From assembly GCF_048572895.1 (NCBI RefSeq), contig NZ_CP183878.1, positions 3,658,001 through 3,722,000 on the forward strand: a stretch of DNA of 64,000 bases. The letters are read 5' to 3'. Positions 17,906-26,932 of the stretch are shown here, one piece after another. Positions within the stretch are counted from its first letter, which is position 1; every line of letters begins with the position of its first letter. Source of the DNA: Psychrobacillus sp048572895 (GTDB lineage: Bacteria; Bacillota; Bacilli; Bacillales_A; Planococcaceae). The notes under the pieces were generated by a model. The model made no database searches. It was given only the letters and a program-made list of their open reading frames with translations, and was not told where the DNA came from. The translations under genes and the position numbers were made by a program.

Positions 17906-18871
17906 ATGGGCACACGTTTATTACGTTTTGAATATGATGGACAAGTTCGTTGGGGAGTTTACGAAGAAGCTTTACGCCTTGTAGAGGGGACGTTTCCAAC
18001 TTTACGGAACATTTTAACAGACGGCCACTCACAAATTACAGAAGCTAAAACAGCAGGTGCCATTATCTCATTCGAAGATATTACTCTTTTATCACCTATT
18101 ACACACGACGGGAATATATATTGTCAAGGTACCAACTACGCCGAACACCGTGAAGAAGCCGGTTTCACGCAACAAAAGCCAGCCTATAATTTACTATTTA
18201 TGAAGTCCCCAAGTACATTAAGTGCTGCTAATACCAATATAATTTGTCCGCAAGATGTCCAATTGCTTGATTATGAGATTGAATTAGGACTTGTGCTAAA
18301 GCAAGATATTACAGAAGAAACCATCATTAACGAACAAAATATAGTTGATTATATCGGTGGATTAATTATTGCTAATGACGTCTCTGCACGCGACATACAA
18401 ATTGTAGAACAACAATGGTTTAAGGGAAAAAGTTACCGTACATTTTGTCCAACAGGACCTTATCTTTACTTATTAGAACGAGATGAAATTCATTATCTTA
18501 ATGATTTAGAGCTGATATTAAGAGTAAATGATGAAGTTCGCCAACATTCCTTTAGTGACCATTTATTATTTAAACCAGCTGAAACATTAACTGAAATGTC
18601 TACTATTTTTGATTTACGTATTGGTGATTTAATATTAACCGGGACACCTGGTGGAGTCTGTTTACGACTAAATAAAGATATTCTTGAAAAAATGATTGAT
18701 ACAAATGCTACGTACGAAGAAAAAATCAGTTATTTCGTAGACACACAAAAAGAAAATGGTTACTTACAACCAGGGGATATTATCGAACTTGAAATTAAAA
18801 GTCGCGATCAATATATTGATCTCGGTAAACAAAGGTCAACCGTTGTCCAAAATATAACTGTAAACTCGTAA
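17906..18871 (+). CDS. Fumarylacetoacetate hydrolase-family enzyme
   Basis: A 321-residue FAH-superfamily protein. Metal-ligand motifs are present: DYEIELGLVL (~residues 122-131) and ANDVSARD (~157-164), then WFKGKSYRTFCPTGPY and LTGTPGGV. Such enzymes hydrolyse, decarboxylate or isomerise 2-oxo products of ring cleavage (HpaG type). The next gene, 14 bases on, is an extradiol-type dioxygenase, so this enzyme probably acts on its ring-opened product. AAAGGAGG precedes the ATG and a TATAAT -10 lies at 17871-17876. Confidence 0.85.
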   Translation: MGTRLLRFEYDGQVRWGVYEEALRLVEGTFPTLRNILTDGHSQITEAKTAGAIISFEDITLLSPITHDGNIYCQGTNYAEHREEAGFTQQKPAYNLLFMKSPSTLSAANTNIICPQDVQLLDYEIELGLVLKQDITEETIINEQNIVDYIGGLIIANDVSARDIQIVEQQWFKGKSYRTFCPTGPYLYLLERDEIHYLNDLELILRVNDEVRQHSFSDHLLFKPAETLTEMSTIFDLRIGDLILTGTPGGVCLRLNKDILEKMIDTNATYEEKISYFVDTQKENGYLQPGDIIELEIKSRDQYIDLGKQRSTVVQNITVNS

Positions 18872-18885
18872 AAGGGGGCATTTCG

Positions 18886-19806
18886 ATGATACCGATTTTT
18901 CGTTTAGGCTATGCCGTTTTTCTTTCAAAAGAAATAGAAAAAATGGTCGATTATTACACAAATGTATTGGGCTGCGTTTTAGTGGAACGAGATGTAGATG
19001 GCACAGCTTATTTAAGCAATGGTTTTGAGCATCATCATATTGTGATTCGCCCTGATCAACATAGCTACTTAAAGGGTATCGGTTGGCAAGTCAATCAGAC
19101 GATGTCTTTACAAGACGTACAACAAATATTAAAAAATGAAGGCATTGCGAGTAGCTTGGAACATGATGTACAACCTGGTATTTCTGAACAACTTACGCTA
19201 AAAGACCCTGATGGCAATAGTATTTACTTATACCATCACATGGCCTTTACATCACCTGGTTATTCGAACATTGGGATTATACCTAATAAACTCGGGCATA
19301 TTGCGCTAGCTGTAAAAGACGTAGCAAAAAATGTAGATTTTTATCATCGCATATTAGGTTTTTATAAAACAGACAAAGCTTTTGATTTAGCAAATTTTTT
19401 AACATGTAATGATGAGCATCATACATTAAATATTATCCAGGCGGAGAAATCATTTATGCATCATATTGCTTTCCAACTTAGGAATCCTGCCCATCAATAT
19501 GATAGCTCGGATATTTTAGCTCGCCACCATATTCCAACTATATGGGGACCAAGTCGTCATACAGCTGGGCATAATATTGCATCGTATCATTTTGACCCAG
19601 ATGAACATGTCATCGAGCTTTATACGGATATGGATAAATACATTCCAGAACTTAATATAATGGAACCTCGCCCATGGCATAAAGACACACCACAACGACC
19701 TAAAAAATGGACTTCCTTCGAATATTGGGAAACACAATTTAGCGATATTTTACCTACTGTAGAAAATAGAAAAGAAGACCGTCCTTCAATTCGCGTTCCA
19801 TTATAA
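18886..19806 (+). CDS. Type I extradiol dioxygenase-like VOC protein
   Basis: A 306-residue protein with two vicinal-oxygen-chelate domains (~7-115 and ~135-250). The second carries the expected Fe(II) ligands His138 (LGHIALAV), His192 or 193 (MHHIAFQ) and Glu244 (HVIELYTD). The C-terminal ~50 residues are rich in Trp and Pro. It is distant in sequence from the three catechol 2,3-dioxygenases later in the island. Paired with the FAH gene it suggests cleavage of a catechol or gentisate-like diol. Large structured repeats follow its stop. Confidence 0.83.
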   Translation: MIPIFRLGYAVFLSKEIEKMVDYYTNVLGCVLVERDVDGTAYLSNGFEHHHIVIRPDQHSYLKGIGWQVNQTMSLQDVQQILKNEGIASSLEHDVQPGISEQLTLKDPDGNSIYLYHHMAFTSPGYSNIGIIPNKLGHIALAVKDVAKNVDFYHRILGFYKTDKAFDLANFLTCNDEHHTLNIIQAEKSFMHHIAFQLRNPAHQYDSSDILARHHIPTIWGPSRHTAGHNIASYHFDPDEHVIELYTDMDKYIPELNIMEPRPWHKDTPQRPKKWTSFEYWETQFSDILPTVENRKEDRPSIRVPL

Positions 19807-20482
19807 GAAAAAAGGGAAAAAAAGGTCCAGTCCTCTAAGATCAAAACCTGTTTCTATCGTTTTCGAAGGGCTTTGGACAGACGTTTTGCTATAGGATTAC
19901 CGAGTGAACTTTTAGTGAGTATTGGTTGTGACGATTGTCACAACCAATACTCACTTTTTTCGGAAATCTTATGGCGGTTGCCTGTCCGTCAACCTTCTAC
20001 AACTATTAGAAACAGGTTAGTGAGTTTTTGCTTAACTAGAGAAAAGATACTTTCTAATTCATAGAGCAAGCTCTCGAAGATGCAATTTCGTTCGCTATTT
20101 CGCTTCTTTATTTGGCAAACACTTACTATTTCTCTATACTTCCACTAGTACAAAAGAAATCCGCTTTCTTCCTCTATCATTGGATGATTGCATTTCTAAT
20201 TCAAAATCCATTACAAATAATTTGACCAATCTTATCAGCTAAGCGATAAGCTATACTAAATCTCATAATCGGGTACTACACACTAATTGATTGAAGTGAA
20301 AGGTGGCGACTCCGGCGGGATGAGTGAGACAGATGAGATATCACATCGACGCGTTAGCGACGGTGATAGCTCATCGCTCACCCCGCGGAAAGCGTCCACC
20401 TGAAACGGAAATCATAGTATTATTCATGATTAAAAACGCCGAAAATCCAGTGTTCATGGGATATTTTTATAAACTTTCTTAA
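19807..20482. repeat. Large structured intergenic repeat, copy 2
   Basis: Same element as copy 1. The left module contains outer arms AACCTGTTTCTA (19845-19856) and TAGAAACAGGTT (20007-20018), a perfect 12-bp match. Inside are GGACAG/CTGTCC and a perfect 19-bp hairpin AGTGAGTATTGGTTGTGAC (19914-19932) with loop GATT. The right module retains GGTGGCGACTCCGGCGGG and CCGCGGAAAGCGTCCACC around a GC-rich core, but its outer arms are imperfect. It lies directly after the dioxygenase gene. Confidence 0.85.
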
Positions 20483-21113
20483 TCTTTAAGAAAAACCGGG
20501 CAAGAAGAATGCCCAGTCCTTTAAGTTCAAAACCTGTTTCTATCGTTTTCGAAGGGCTTTTGGCAGACGCTTTGCTATTTTATTACCGAGTATTTTTTAA
20601 AGAGGCTGGTTGTGACTGACGTCACAACCAGCCTCTCCTTCTTCGGTAATTTTATATGGCATTTGTCTGTCCGTCCCCCTCCTACAACTCTTAAAAACAG
20701 GTTAGTGTGGTTTTGGATAACTAGAGAAAAGATAATTTCTAATTGATAGAACAAGCTCACGAAGATGCAATTTCGTTCGCTTTTTCGCTTCTTTATGTGG
20801 CAAACACTTACTATTTCTCTTTATTTCCCATTAGCAAGAAAGCCTAGTACCTTCATCCATCATGAAATAATAGCATTTTTCATTCAACCACTATTATAAG
20901 TAGCTTTATTCCTAATTAAAATTTGGCTAGCTTTATAATCTAAGCGATATGCTTTGCCAAATTACTTAATGAAGTACTACTCACTATGTTGATTGTAATG
21001 CAAGGTGGTGATTCCGGCGGGAGGAGGGAGACAGATGAGAAATCAGTAGGGTTATTCGTTCTTTAAAGTTCCTTGAATCCAGTGTTCACGACACTTTTTT
21101 ATATAGTTTCTTA
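20483..21113. repeat. Large structured intergenic repeat, copy 3
   Basis: In direct tandem with copy 2. The hairpin AGAGGCTGGTTGTGAC (20601-20616) with loop TGAC and the complementary arm to 20636 is perfect over 16 bp, nested in TTACCGA/TCGGTAA. The right module is truncated: GGTGGTGATTCCGGCGGG is followed by a shortened core and the closing CCACC arm is missing. Together copies 2 and 3 fill the ~1.36 kb between two convergent catabolic genes. Confidence 0.85.
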
Positions 21114-21167
21114 ATCATTATCAAAAGTATCTCCCTACACATAAATGTGTAGGGAGATGCCTTGTTT

Positions 21168-22016
21168 TTATATTGGATTGGCTACTGAACGAATGGATAA
21201 GCCAAAGTCCATATCAGCTGATACAGCTGGCAGGTTATAATAACCGCGTAGCTTTTCTAGAACTTCAGCTGGTGGTTTTTCGTTGAAAAAGCCGGTGCGT
21301 GCAATAGACATGCCACTCACTTTATATAGATCTACCATAGTTTCACACATTTTAATACCTGCGCCAAAGGAATCTATAATCGGTACATTATCCACATGAT
21401 GAATACCAAAGTTCGCTAAGAAAATATTCATTGGCCCTTCACCAGGAATAATTACATCCGCTCCTTCCGCTATTGCTTGTTGAGCCGCTATTGTAAATTT
21501 ATCGATAATCGGTTTTGGATTGTTAAAGCCTTCTAAAATATCGTAGAAGCCTATATCCGCTTGGATGATTGGACCTACCTTTTGCGCCAAGCCGTATTGT
21601 TGTGCGTTGAAACGCAACTGGTCAACAAGTGGAGCTAAAAAATTCACAATACCAATCTTTGTTCCTAGCATCGATGCAATATGCATAGATGCTTGCCCAT
21701 AACCTATCACAGGAATATCAACAATTGATCGGGCTTCCAATAATCCAACATCTGGAATCGTACCAATAAAAACAGCATCATACCCGGCTTTTTCAGCAAT
21801 CATCGCATTTCTAATGAATTGTTCCTTATGCAAGCTTTGCAAATAATTGTACGTGATAAAATGCCCTGGATATTGTTGAGGATAAGTTTCCTTCGACATA
21901 CCATGTAACACAACGTCTACATCTGGACGAGTGATTTTAGATAAATGGTTTACAACAGCATCTCGATAAGCTGGAATGTCTTCAATGGATGTTAAACTTT
22001 GATGCCAAATCTTCAA
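21168..22016 (-). CDS. Asp/Glu racemase-superfamily protein lacking both catalytic cysteines
   Basis: A 282-residue protein with the two-lobed Asp/Glu/hydantoin racemase fold. The first active-site segment reads FIGTIPDVGLLEARSIVDIPVIG, where family enzymes have a Cys in place of Thr. The second reads VIIPGEGPMNIFL, again without Cys. Racemase or maleate-isomerase chemistry is therefore unlikely, and a lyase, decarboxylase or binding role is possible. Its start overlaps the upstream flavoprotein stop by four bases. It is the last gene of the FAD-synthetase operon. Confidence 0.75.
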   Translation of the reverse strand: MKIWHQSLTSIEDIPAYRDAVVNHLSKITRPDVDVVLHGMSKETYPQQYPGHFITYNYLQSLHKEQFIRNAMIAEKAGYDAVFIGTIPDVGLLEARSIVDIPVIGYGQASMHIASMLGTKIGIVNFLAPLVDQLRFNAQQYGLAQKVGPIIQADIGFYDILEGFNNPKPIIDKFTIAAQQAIAEGADVIIPGEGPMNIFLANFGIHHVDNVPIIDSFGAGIKMCETMVDLYKVSGMSIARTGFFNEKPPAEVLEKLRGYYNLPAVSADMDFGLSIRSVANPI

Positions 22017-23395
22017 ACCAACGCCTCCTCTATATATGATTGTTGGATTGCTTGCTTAGCAGCAATGCGACCAAATATTGCAGCTTTGCCGAGTGAACTA
22101 CCCGTCATATATCCTGCACCGTGGAAGCCACCTACAACTTCACCTGCAGCAAACAGACCCGGAATACTTTCACTAAAGGGATTTAGTACTTCTGCTTTTT
22201 CATTCACTGATATACCCGCATATGTAGCGAGCATAGCAGTTGAGGTTCTCATAGCATAAAAAGGAGCTGTTGCAATTTTTGTTGGCTTGCCAAATGTGTG
22301 CGTAAGTGTTGTTCTTCCTAACACGTCATTTTCTGTATCCACCGCTTCATTATAACTCCATACTGTTTGTTGTAGTGATGAGGGTGGAACGCCAACTATC
22401 TTCGCTAATGCTTCGATAGATTCTGCTTGTTCCATTAAGCCTAATTCATAAAGTGATGCAAAATCATATAGAGCATCCCCTTTTACACCTTTATCCATTA
22501 TTGTTTGATCCCAAAGCTGGAAAGTACATTGATTCGATTGCTGTAATGCAGCGTCTCCTAGTAATTTATAGGACATCGATTCATTTACAAAACGCTCCCC
22601 TTGCTCGTTAACGATAATGCCTCCCTTATAAAACGTATGGGCTTGGCGTTTATTATCATTTGTAGAGCTCTGGTGGAATCCATATGTCCCTTTTAAATAT
22701 GGAGTATCGCGTAACCATGCACCTTGGTCGCATGCCAACCTGATGCCGTCTCCTGTATTACCCGCTCCACCTAAACGGATTGTATTCGTTAGTCCGGGAG
22801 CGAATTGTTCCAGTAAGTCTTCACTACGGGAAAAACCACCTGATGTGATAATGATGCCTTTACGTGCTTCCACAACATAAGAATGGTCCCCATATGTTAC
22901 ATGTACTCGCGCAACACGATCGTTTACTTTTTCAAGACGAGTAACTAGAGCATCAGTATATATTTTTGCGCCATGCTCAATTGCTCGATCTTTTAATGTA
23001 TTAATTGCTTGATCAGGTACAATCGTATGACCACGTGGATTTGTATGACCACTCACCGCCTGGCAATCTTTAAATTGCACTCCTTTTTCGACGAGCCAAT
23101 TGTACGTGTCTAACTGATGGTGTCCATATGTTTCAATGAGGGTTCGATCATTTTTGTACTGCCCAACATGTAGCATATCCTGTACTAAACTTTCCGCTGA
23201 ATCAGTAATTCCTAGTTTTTTCTGAAATTCTGTTCCTGCAAATGCCATAAAACAACCGCTTAATAATGAGCTTCCTCCAATATGAGGTTGTTTTTCTAAA
23301 ACTATCACATTTGCCCCTGCAGCAGCAGCTTCCACTGATGCGCATAAACCCGCCATACCAGCGCCGATAATCACAATATCCACTACTGCTTTCAT
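22013..23395 (-). CDS. FAD-dependent oxidoreductase, fumarate reductase/KstD-like (flavoprotein 1)
   Basis: A 460-residue soluble flavoprotein. The N-terminal Rossmann motif VIIGAGMAGLCASVEAAAAG binds FAD. GGSSLLSGCFMAFAG and the C-terminal AAGEVVGGFHGAGYMTGSSL are the FAD-binding-2 family signatures. Relatives include fumarate reductase, TcuA and 3-ketosteroid dehydrogenases. No heme or signal region is present, so it is a cytosolic dehydrogenase or reductase for a ring or unsaturated acid. It lies 4 bases after the GlcG-like gene. Confidence 0.85.
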   Translation of the reverse strand: MKAVVDIVIIGAGMAGLCASVEAAAAGANVIVLEKQPHIGGSSLLSGCFMAFAGTEFQKKLGITDSAESLVQDMLHVGQYKNDRTLIETYGHHQLDTYNWLVEKGVQFKDCQAVSGHTNPRGHTIVPDQAINTLKDRAIEHGAKIYTDALVTRLEKVNDRVARVHVTYGDHSYVVEARKGIIITSGGFSRSEDLLEQFAPGLTNTIRLGGAGNTGDGIRLACDQGAWLRDTPYLKGTYGFHQSSTNDNKRQAHTFYKGGIIVNEQGERFVNESMSYKLLGDAALQQSNQCTFQLWDQTIMDKGVKGDALYDFASLYELGLMEQAESIEALAKIVGVPPSSLQQTVWSYNEAVDTENDVLGRTTLTHTFGKPTKIATAPFYAMRTSTAMLATYAGISVNEKAEVLNPFSESIPGLFAAGEVVGGFHGAGYMTGSSLGKAAIFGRIAAKQAIQQSYIEEALV

Positions 23396-23399
23396 AGGC

Positions 23400-23843
23400 T
23401 TAGGCTTCCTTTGTTAATACCGCTAGAATATCTAAGCCTGCTTCGCATACTTGCATGTCATGTGTATAGTGCCCACCACTTACACCAATTCCACCGACAC
23501 ATTCTCCGTTAATTTGAATTGGATAGCCTCCTCCAAATACAACTAGACGATCTGTATGCACAAGACCTGTCATTAAAGGTGGATCATCTTTTAAGCGGTC
23601 ATACCATTCATGTGTTGCACGATTATATGCTGCGGCTGAGAATGCTTTGTTTTGGGCGATTTCTAGCGCTAATACGGGTGCACCATCCATTGCTGAAAAT
23701 GCTTTTAAATTCCCTGCTTTATCAACAATGGAAATAGCAAATTTCATGCCTAATTCTTCCCCTTTTTTCTCTGCCGCCTCTAGCATTTGTTTTGCTAATT
23801 GTAATGTAATTGTTTGTTGTGTGAATGTGTATACTTGCTCCAT
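23400..23843 (-). CDS. GlcG/HbpS-family (DUF336) protein
   Basis: A 147-residue single-domain protein with the family marks TLQLAKQMLEAAEKKGEELG, AISIVDKAGNLKAF and GGYPIQINGECVGGIGVSGG. Members occur in glycolate, propanediol and aromatic catabolic operons. HbpS binds heme, whereas most others lack a known activity. Here it sits between an SDR and a flavoprotein gene, all closely spaced, so it is probably an accessory to that catabolic operon. Confidence 0.85.
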   Translation of the reverse strand: MEQVYTFTQQTITLQLAKQMLEAAEKKGEELGMKFAISIVDKAGNLKAFSAMDGAPVLALEIAQNKAFSAAAYNRATHEWYDRLKDDPPLMTGLVHTDRLVVFGGGYPIQINGECVGGIGVSGGHYTHDMQVCEAGLDILAVLTKEA

Positions 23844-23866
23844 AATTCTCTATCCCCTTTAAATTA

Positions 23867-24601
23867 TTATTTTGTAAGACCTACTGGCATTCCAGTTCCG
23901 AACGCTTCAATCGAAGCAGCTGTTATAGCTTTACTATGTGGTAATGCAATATTGACAATAACATTTGCCATATCAATTGGCTGTAACCATCCTGTTTTAT
24001 TTAAATCTGGGCCTAATTCATCGGTCATTTTCGTATCTACTGGTCCCGGACAAACAGCATTGACACGAATCCCATATGGCTTTAATTCTTCCCCTATTGC
24101 TTTTGAGAAACCAATAACTGCATGTTTAGATGAAATATACGCGCTTCGATTTGGACCACCTTTTGTTCCCCAAATCGATGAAATATTAATAATGGTTCCT
24201 TCTTGCTTAGCAATCATGTCTGGTACAATTTGGGCACAGAAATAATAAGGACCATTCACGTTAATATCATGTACACGCAACCATTCCTCTGTCGTTGTAT
24301 CCACAAAAGGTAACATGCTCATTGCACCTGCATTATTTATTAATATATCTACTGTGCCTAGTTCTTCTTTTACAATAGCGCATGCTTTTTTAACTTGGGC
24401 TTCATTCGTTACATCGCAGGTTACAGCAATTGCTCGTACTTTGTATTGCTCATTAATGACATTGACCACTTCCTGACACTCTTCTTCAAGAAGAGAGCAG
24501 ACAGCAATATGTGCACCATGAGAAGCAAGTAATAAACATGTTTCGCGTCCGATACCTCGACCGCCTCCTGTAACAAGGGCCACCTTTCCATTCAATAGCA
24601 C
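23867..24601 (-). CDS. Short-chain dehydrogenase/reductase
   Basis: A 244-residue classical SDR. The cofactor motif TGGGRGIG, the structural NNAG and the catalytic Ser/Tyr/Lys set (NISSIWG, then SAYISSKHA) are intact. It should oxidise or reduce a hydroxyl or keto group with NAD(P). The start is GTG at 24601, following GGGGGAATTTGA. It is positioned between two flavoproteins of the same operon, so a step on a hydroxylated alicyclic or aliphatic intermediate is likely but inferred. Confidence 0.88.
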   Translation of the reverse strand: MLLNGKVALVTGGGRGIGRETCLLLASHGAHIAVCSLLEEECQEVVNVINEQYKVRAIAVTCDVTNEAQVKKACAIVKEELGTVDILINNAGAMSMLPFVDTTTEEWLRVHDINVNGPYYFCAQIVPDMIAKQEGTIINISSIWGTKGGPNRSAYISSKHAVIGFSKAIGEELKPYGIRVNAVCPGPVDTKMTDELGPDLNKTGWLQPIDMANVIVNIALPHSKAITAASIEAFGTGMPVGLTK

Positions 24602-24614
24602 TCAAATTCCCCCA

Positions 24615-26033
24615 TTATAAATATGCTTTTTGTTGTGAACCAATCAAGCTGACGGCGTGCTCCCCTGCACGTTTTCCAAATACTAAACAACGTAAAACAG
24701 ATGTACCTCCTGGATATTTCCCGTAATAAAGTCCGGATGTTTCTCCTGCTGCATATAACCCAGGTATTGGATGATTATCGCCTGATAAGACACGGCCATT
24801 TGTATCCGTTGCTAACCCACCATTGGTAAATACATTGCAACAAATAATTGGATATGCAATAAATGGACCCTTATTAATTGGAATGGACCAGTTCGATTTT
24901 GGTGGTGTGATTGTTGTCGCTGCTAATCCATCCTTTTGGTTAAATAAAAATTCTCCTGTTGGGCAAGCCTCGTTAAATTGCTCTACCGTTTTGGATAACA
25001 TCTGTACAGGAATGTCTAAAGCTATAGCTAGTTCTTCAATTGTGTCTGCTACAATTGGAGGGACTTCTGTTTGCAACGCTTCCTCATAGCCAGCTATATC
25101 GTACATTTTTTGATCCGAAATCATATAGGCGATATGCCCTTCACATTCGTAGAAAATCTTACGTGCAACAGCTTCATATTGTTCATCTATCGTCGTTTCA
25201 CCCTCATCGACAAAACGCTCGCCTTGTTGGTTTACTAAAATGCCGTATGGATACATCATGACCCCTGCTTCTTCTCTTTTACTACGAGGATCAACAGTTT
25301 CGGCATGGAAAGCATCAAATTGCCCTTGCCCTTTTGCACCAATTCGTAATGCCATACGAATAGCCTCACCTTTGTTGAATAATCCACCTTCTGCAACCGT
25401 TGGAATCTTGTGGGCATGACGTCCAATGTATTGAGCCATCATTTCATGGCTTCCTTGGAAACCTCCTGCCCCTAAAATTACTGCATTAGTCGATAAGGTC
25501 AGTGTTTCTCCTTCTGCAATACGCACTTTAAGACCTCTTACATTGCCTGATTCGTCCAGTACTAAATCCCATGCAGTTGTTTCATAGATAATTTCTACAC
25601 CGAGGGCACGTGCACGAAGACTAAGTGTATCAACAATGGCACGACCACCACCAACAGGTAACAGACGTGGTTTAGAAGCCGTTAAAAACATTGTAGGCAA
25701 AAAGTCGAAATCTACACCTTTGGACTCTACCCATCGTAATGTTGATCCTGCATTTTCATGTAGTGTACGTATGTACTGCTCGTCTGCGTAATAATCCGAA
25801 AACTTCAACATATCTTCTATGAAGTTTGGTGCAGGTTTATCGATATTTTCCATTCGCATATAAGCAGCTGTCCAACGTGTATTTCCACCCCGTTCTTCAA
25901 AAGATGCTCGTTCTAAAATAGCAATTTTAATATCAAGATTTTGTGCTTTTGCTTCTTCTGCGGCAGCTAAAGCAGCAGATGTCCCTGCAGCACCACATCC
26001 TACAACAATAATATCGTAATCTACTTTTGTCAT
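24615..26033 (-). CDS. FAD-dependent oxidoreductase, TcuA/KstD-like (flavoprotein 2)
   Basis: About 472 residues. The FAD Rossmann motif VVGCGAAGTSAALAAAEEAK is followed by ERGGNTRWTAAYMR, the GGNT motif typical of tricarballylate dehydrogenase-like proteins. The C-terminus AAGETSGLYYGKYPGGTSVL closes the FAD site. ATG 26033 was taken because GTGAGG lies just upstream; the frame also opens at GTG 26045. It follows the lyase gene by 16 bases and resembles flavoprotein 3 at 36408 more than flavoprotein 1. Confidence 0.86.
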   Translation of the reverse strand: MTKVDYDIIVVGCGAAGTSAALAAAEEAKAQNLDIKIAILERASFEERGGNTRWTAAYMRMENIDKPAPNFIEDMLKFSDYYADEQYIRTLHENAGSTLRWVESKGVDFDFLPTMFLTASKPRLLPVGGGRAIVDTLSLRARALGVEIIYETTAWDLVLDESGNVRGLKVRIAEGETLTLSTNAVILGAGGFQGSHEMMAQYIGRHAHKIPTVAEGGLFNKGEAIRMALRIGAKGQGQFDAFHAETVDPRSKREEAGVMMYPYGILVNQQGERFVDEGETTIDEQYEAVARKIFYECEGHIAYMISDQKMYDIAGYEEALQTEVPPIVADTIEELAIALDIPVQMLSKTVEQFNEACPTGEFLFNQKDGLAATTITPPKSNWSIPINKGPFIAYPIICCNVFTNGGLATDTNGRVLSGDNHPIPGLYAAGETSGLYYGKYPGGTSVLRCLVFGKRAGEHAVSLIGSQQKAYL

Positions 26034-26049
26034 ACGCTTCCTCACTTTC

Positions 26050-26919
26050 TTACTTCCCAGAATATTGGAGTTCTAATTGTTGAATTTCTTTTAGCTTAAA
26101 TAGTTGTTGGCGTTGTTCCCATGAGCAGATTAAATCATCCATATTTTTTTGAGACTCTTCCTGGTGCAATAATTTGATTGCTTCCACGGCGCCTTTTATC
26201 GCCCCACGTAATGCTGTATTAGCACATAACATAATTTGAAATCCCATTTCTTGTGCCTCTTTACGTGAAACAAGTGGTGTCTTACCCCCCTCGACTAAAT
26301 TTATAATATGTGGGATACCAGGGACTTCTTTTGTAATCCGTAACAGCTGTTCCATTTCTGTCGGTGCTTCTACAAAAATGGCATGTGCTCCCGCTTCTTT
26401 ATAGGCATTTGCACGCTCTAATGCTTCTTCCATTCCATAAACGCCTACTGCATCTGTTCTGGCGATAATTGCTAAGTTATCATCTAGTCTTGCATCTAAA
26501 GCAGCTTTAATCTTGCCGATCATTTCTTCTTTAGAAATAACTGATTTTCCATTGAAATGTCCACATTTTTTGGGCATCACTTGATCTTCAATCTGAATCG
26601 CTGAGGCTCCGGCCCGTTCCAACATTTTCACTGTACGTTGCATATTAATCGCATTGCCAAAACCTGTATCTGCATCTACAACAATCGGAATATTCGTGAC
26701 ATCTGCCATCCAAGATACTACTTGGGCGATTTCCGTTGCAGTAGTTAAACCAACATCTGCCCAACCTAGTTGAGCATTCGAAATTCCTGCACCTGTTGCG
26801 TAAATGGCTGGGAATCCTGCTTCTTCGATAATACGTGCTGTCATGCCATCATAAGCTCCTGGTAATATAAACGTACTTGGATTTTGTAGTAATTGCTGAA
26901 ATTGCTCAGTCTTTTTCAT
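26050..26919 (-). CDS. Isocitrate lyase/PEP mutase-family C-C lyase
   Basis: A 289-residue TIM-barrel enzyme. DADTGFG (residues 82-88) binds Mg2+. The MPKKCGHFNGK loop (Cys119) has the KKCGH motif of the lyase branch (2-methylisocitrate and 2,3-dimethylmalate lyases) rather than the mutase branch. It probably splits a substituted malate or isocitrate into pyruvate or glyoxylate plus an acid. It is the second gene of the FAD-synthetase operon, 13 bases after the first. Exact substrate unknown. Confidence 0.85.
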   Translation of the reverse strand: MKKTEQFQQLLQNPSTFILPGAYDGMTARIIEEAGFPAIYATGAGISNAQLGWADVGLTTATEIAQVVSWMADVTNIPIVVDADTGFGNAINMQRTVKMLERAGASAIQIEDQVMPKKCGHFNGKSVISKEEMIGKIKAALDARLDDNLAIIARTDAVGVYGMEEALERANAYKEAGAHAIFVEAPTEMEQLLRITKEVPGIPHIINLVEGGKTPLVSRKEAQEMGFQIMLCANTALRGAIKGAVEAIKLLHQEESQKNMDDLICSWEQRQQLFKLKEIQQLELQYSGK

Positions 26920-26932
26920 ATGTTCCCACCCT

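Noticed and set aside
19873..20064. 63-codon plus-strand ORF in repeat copy 2
   Set aside because: It spans the palindromic arms; composition follows the inverted repeat rather than coding constraint and the frame is not kept in the other copies.
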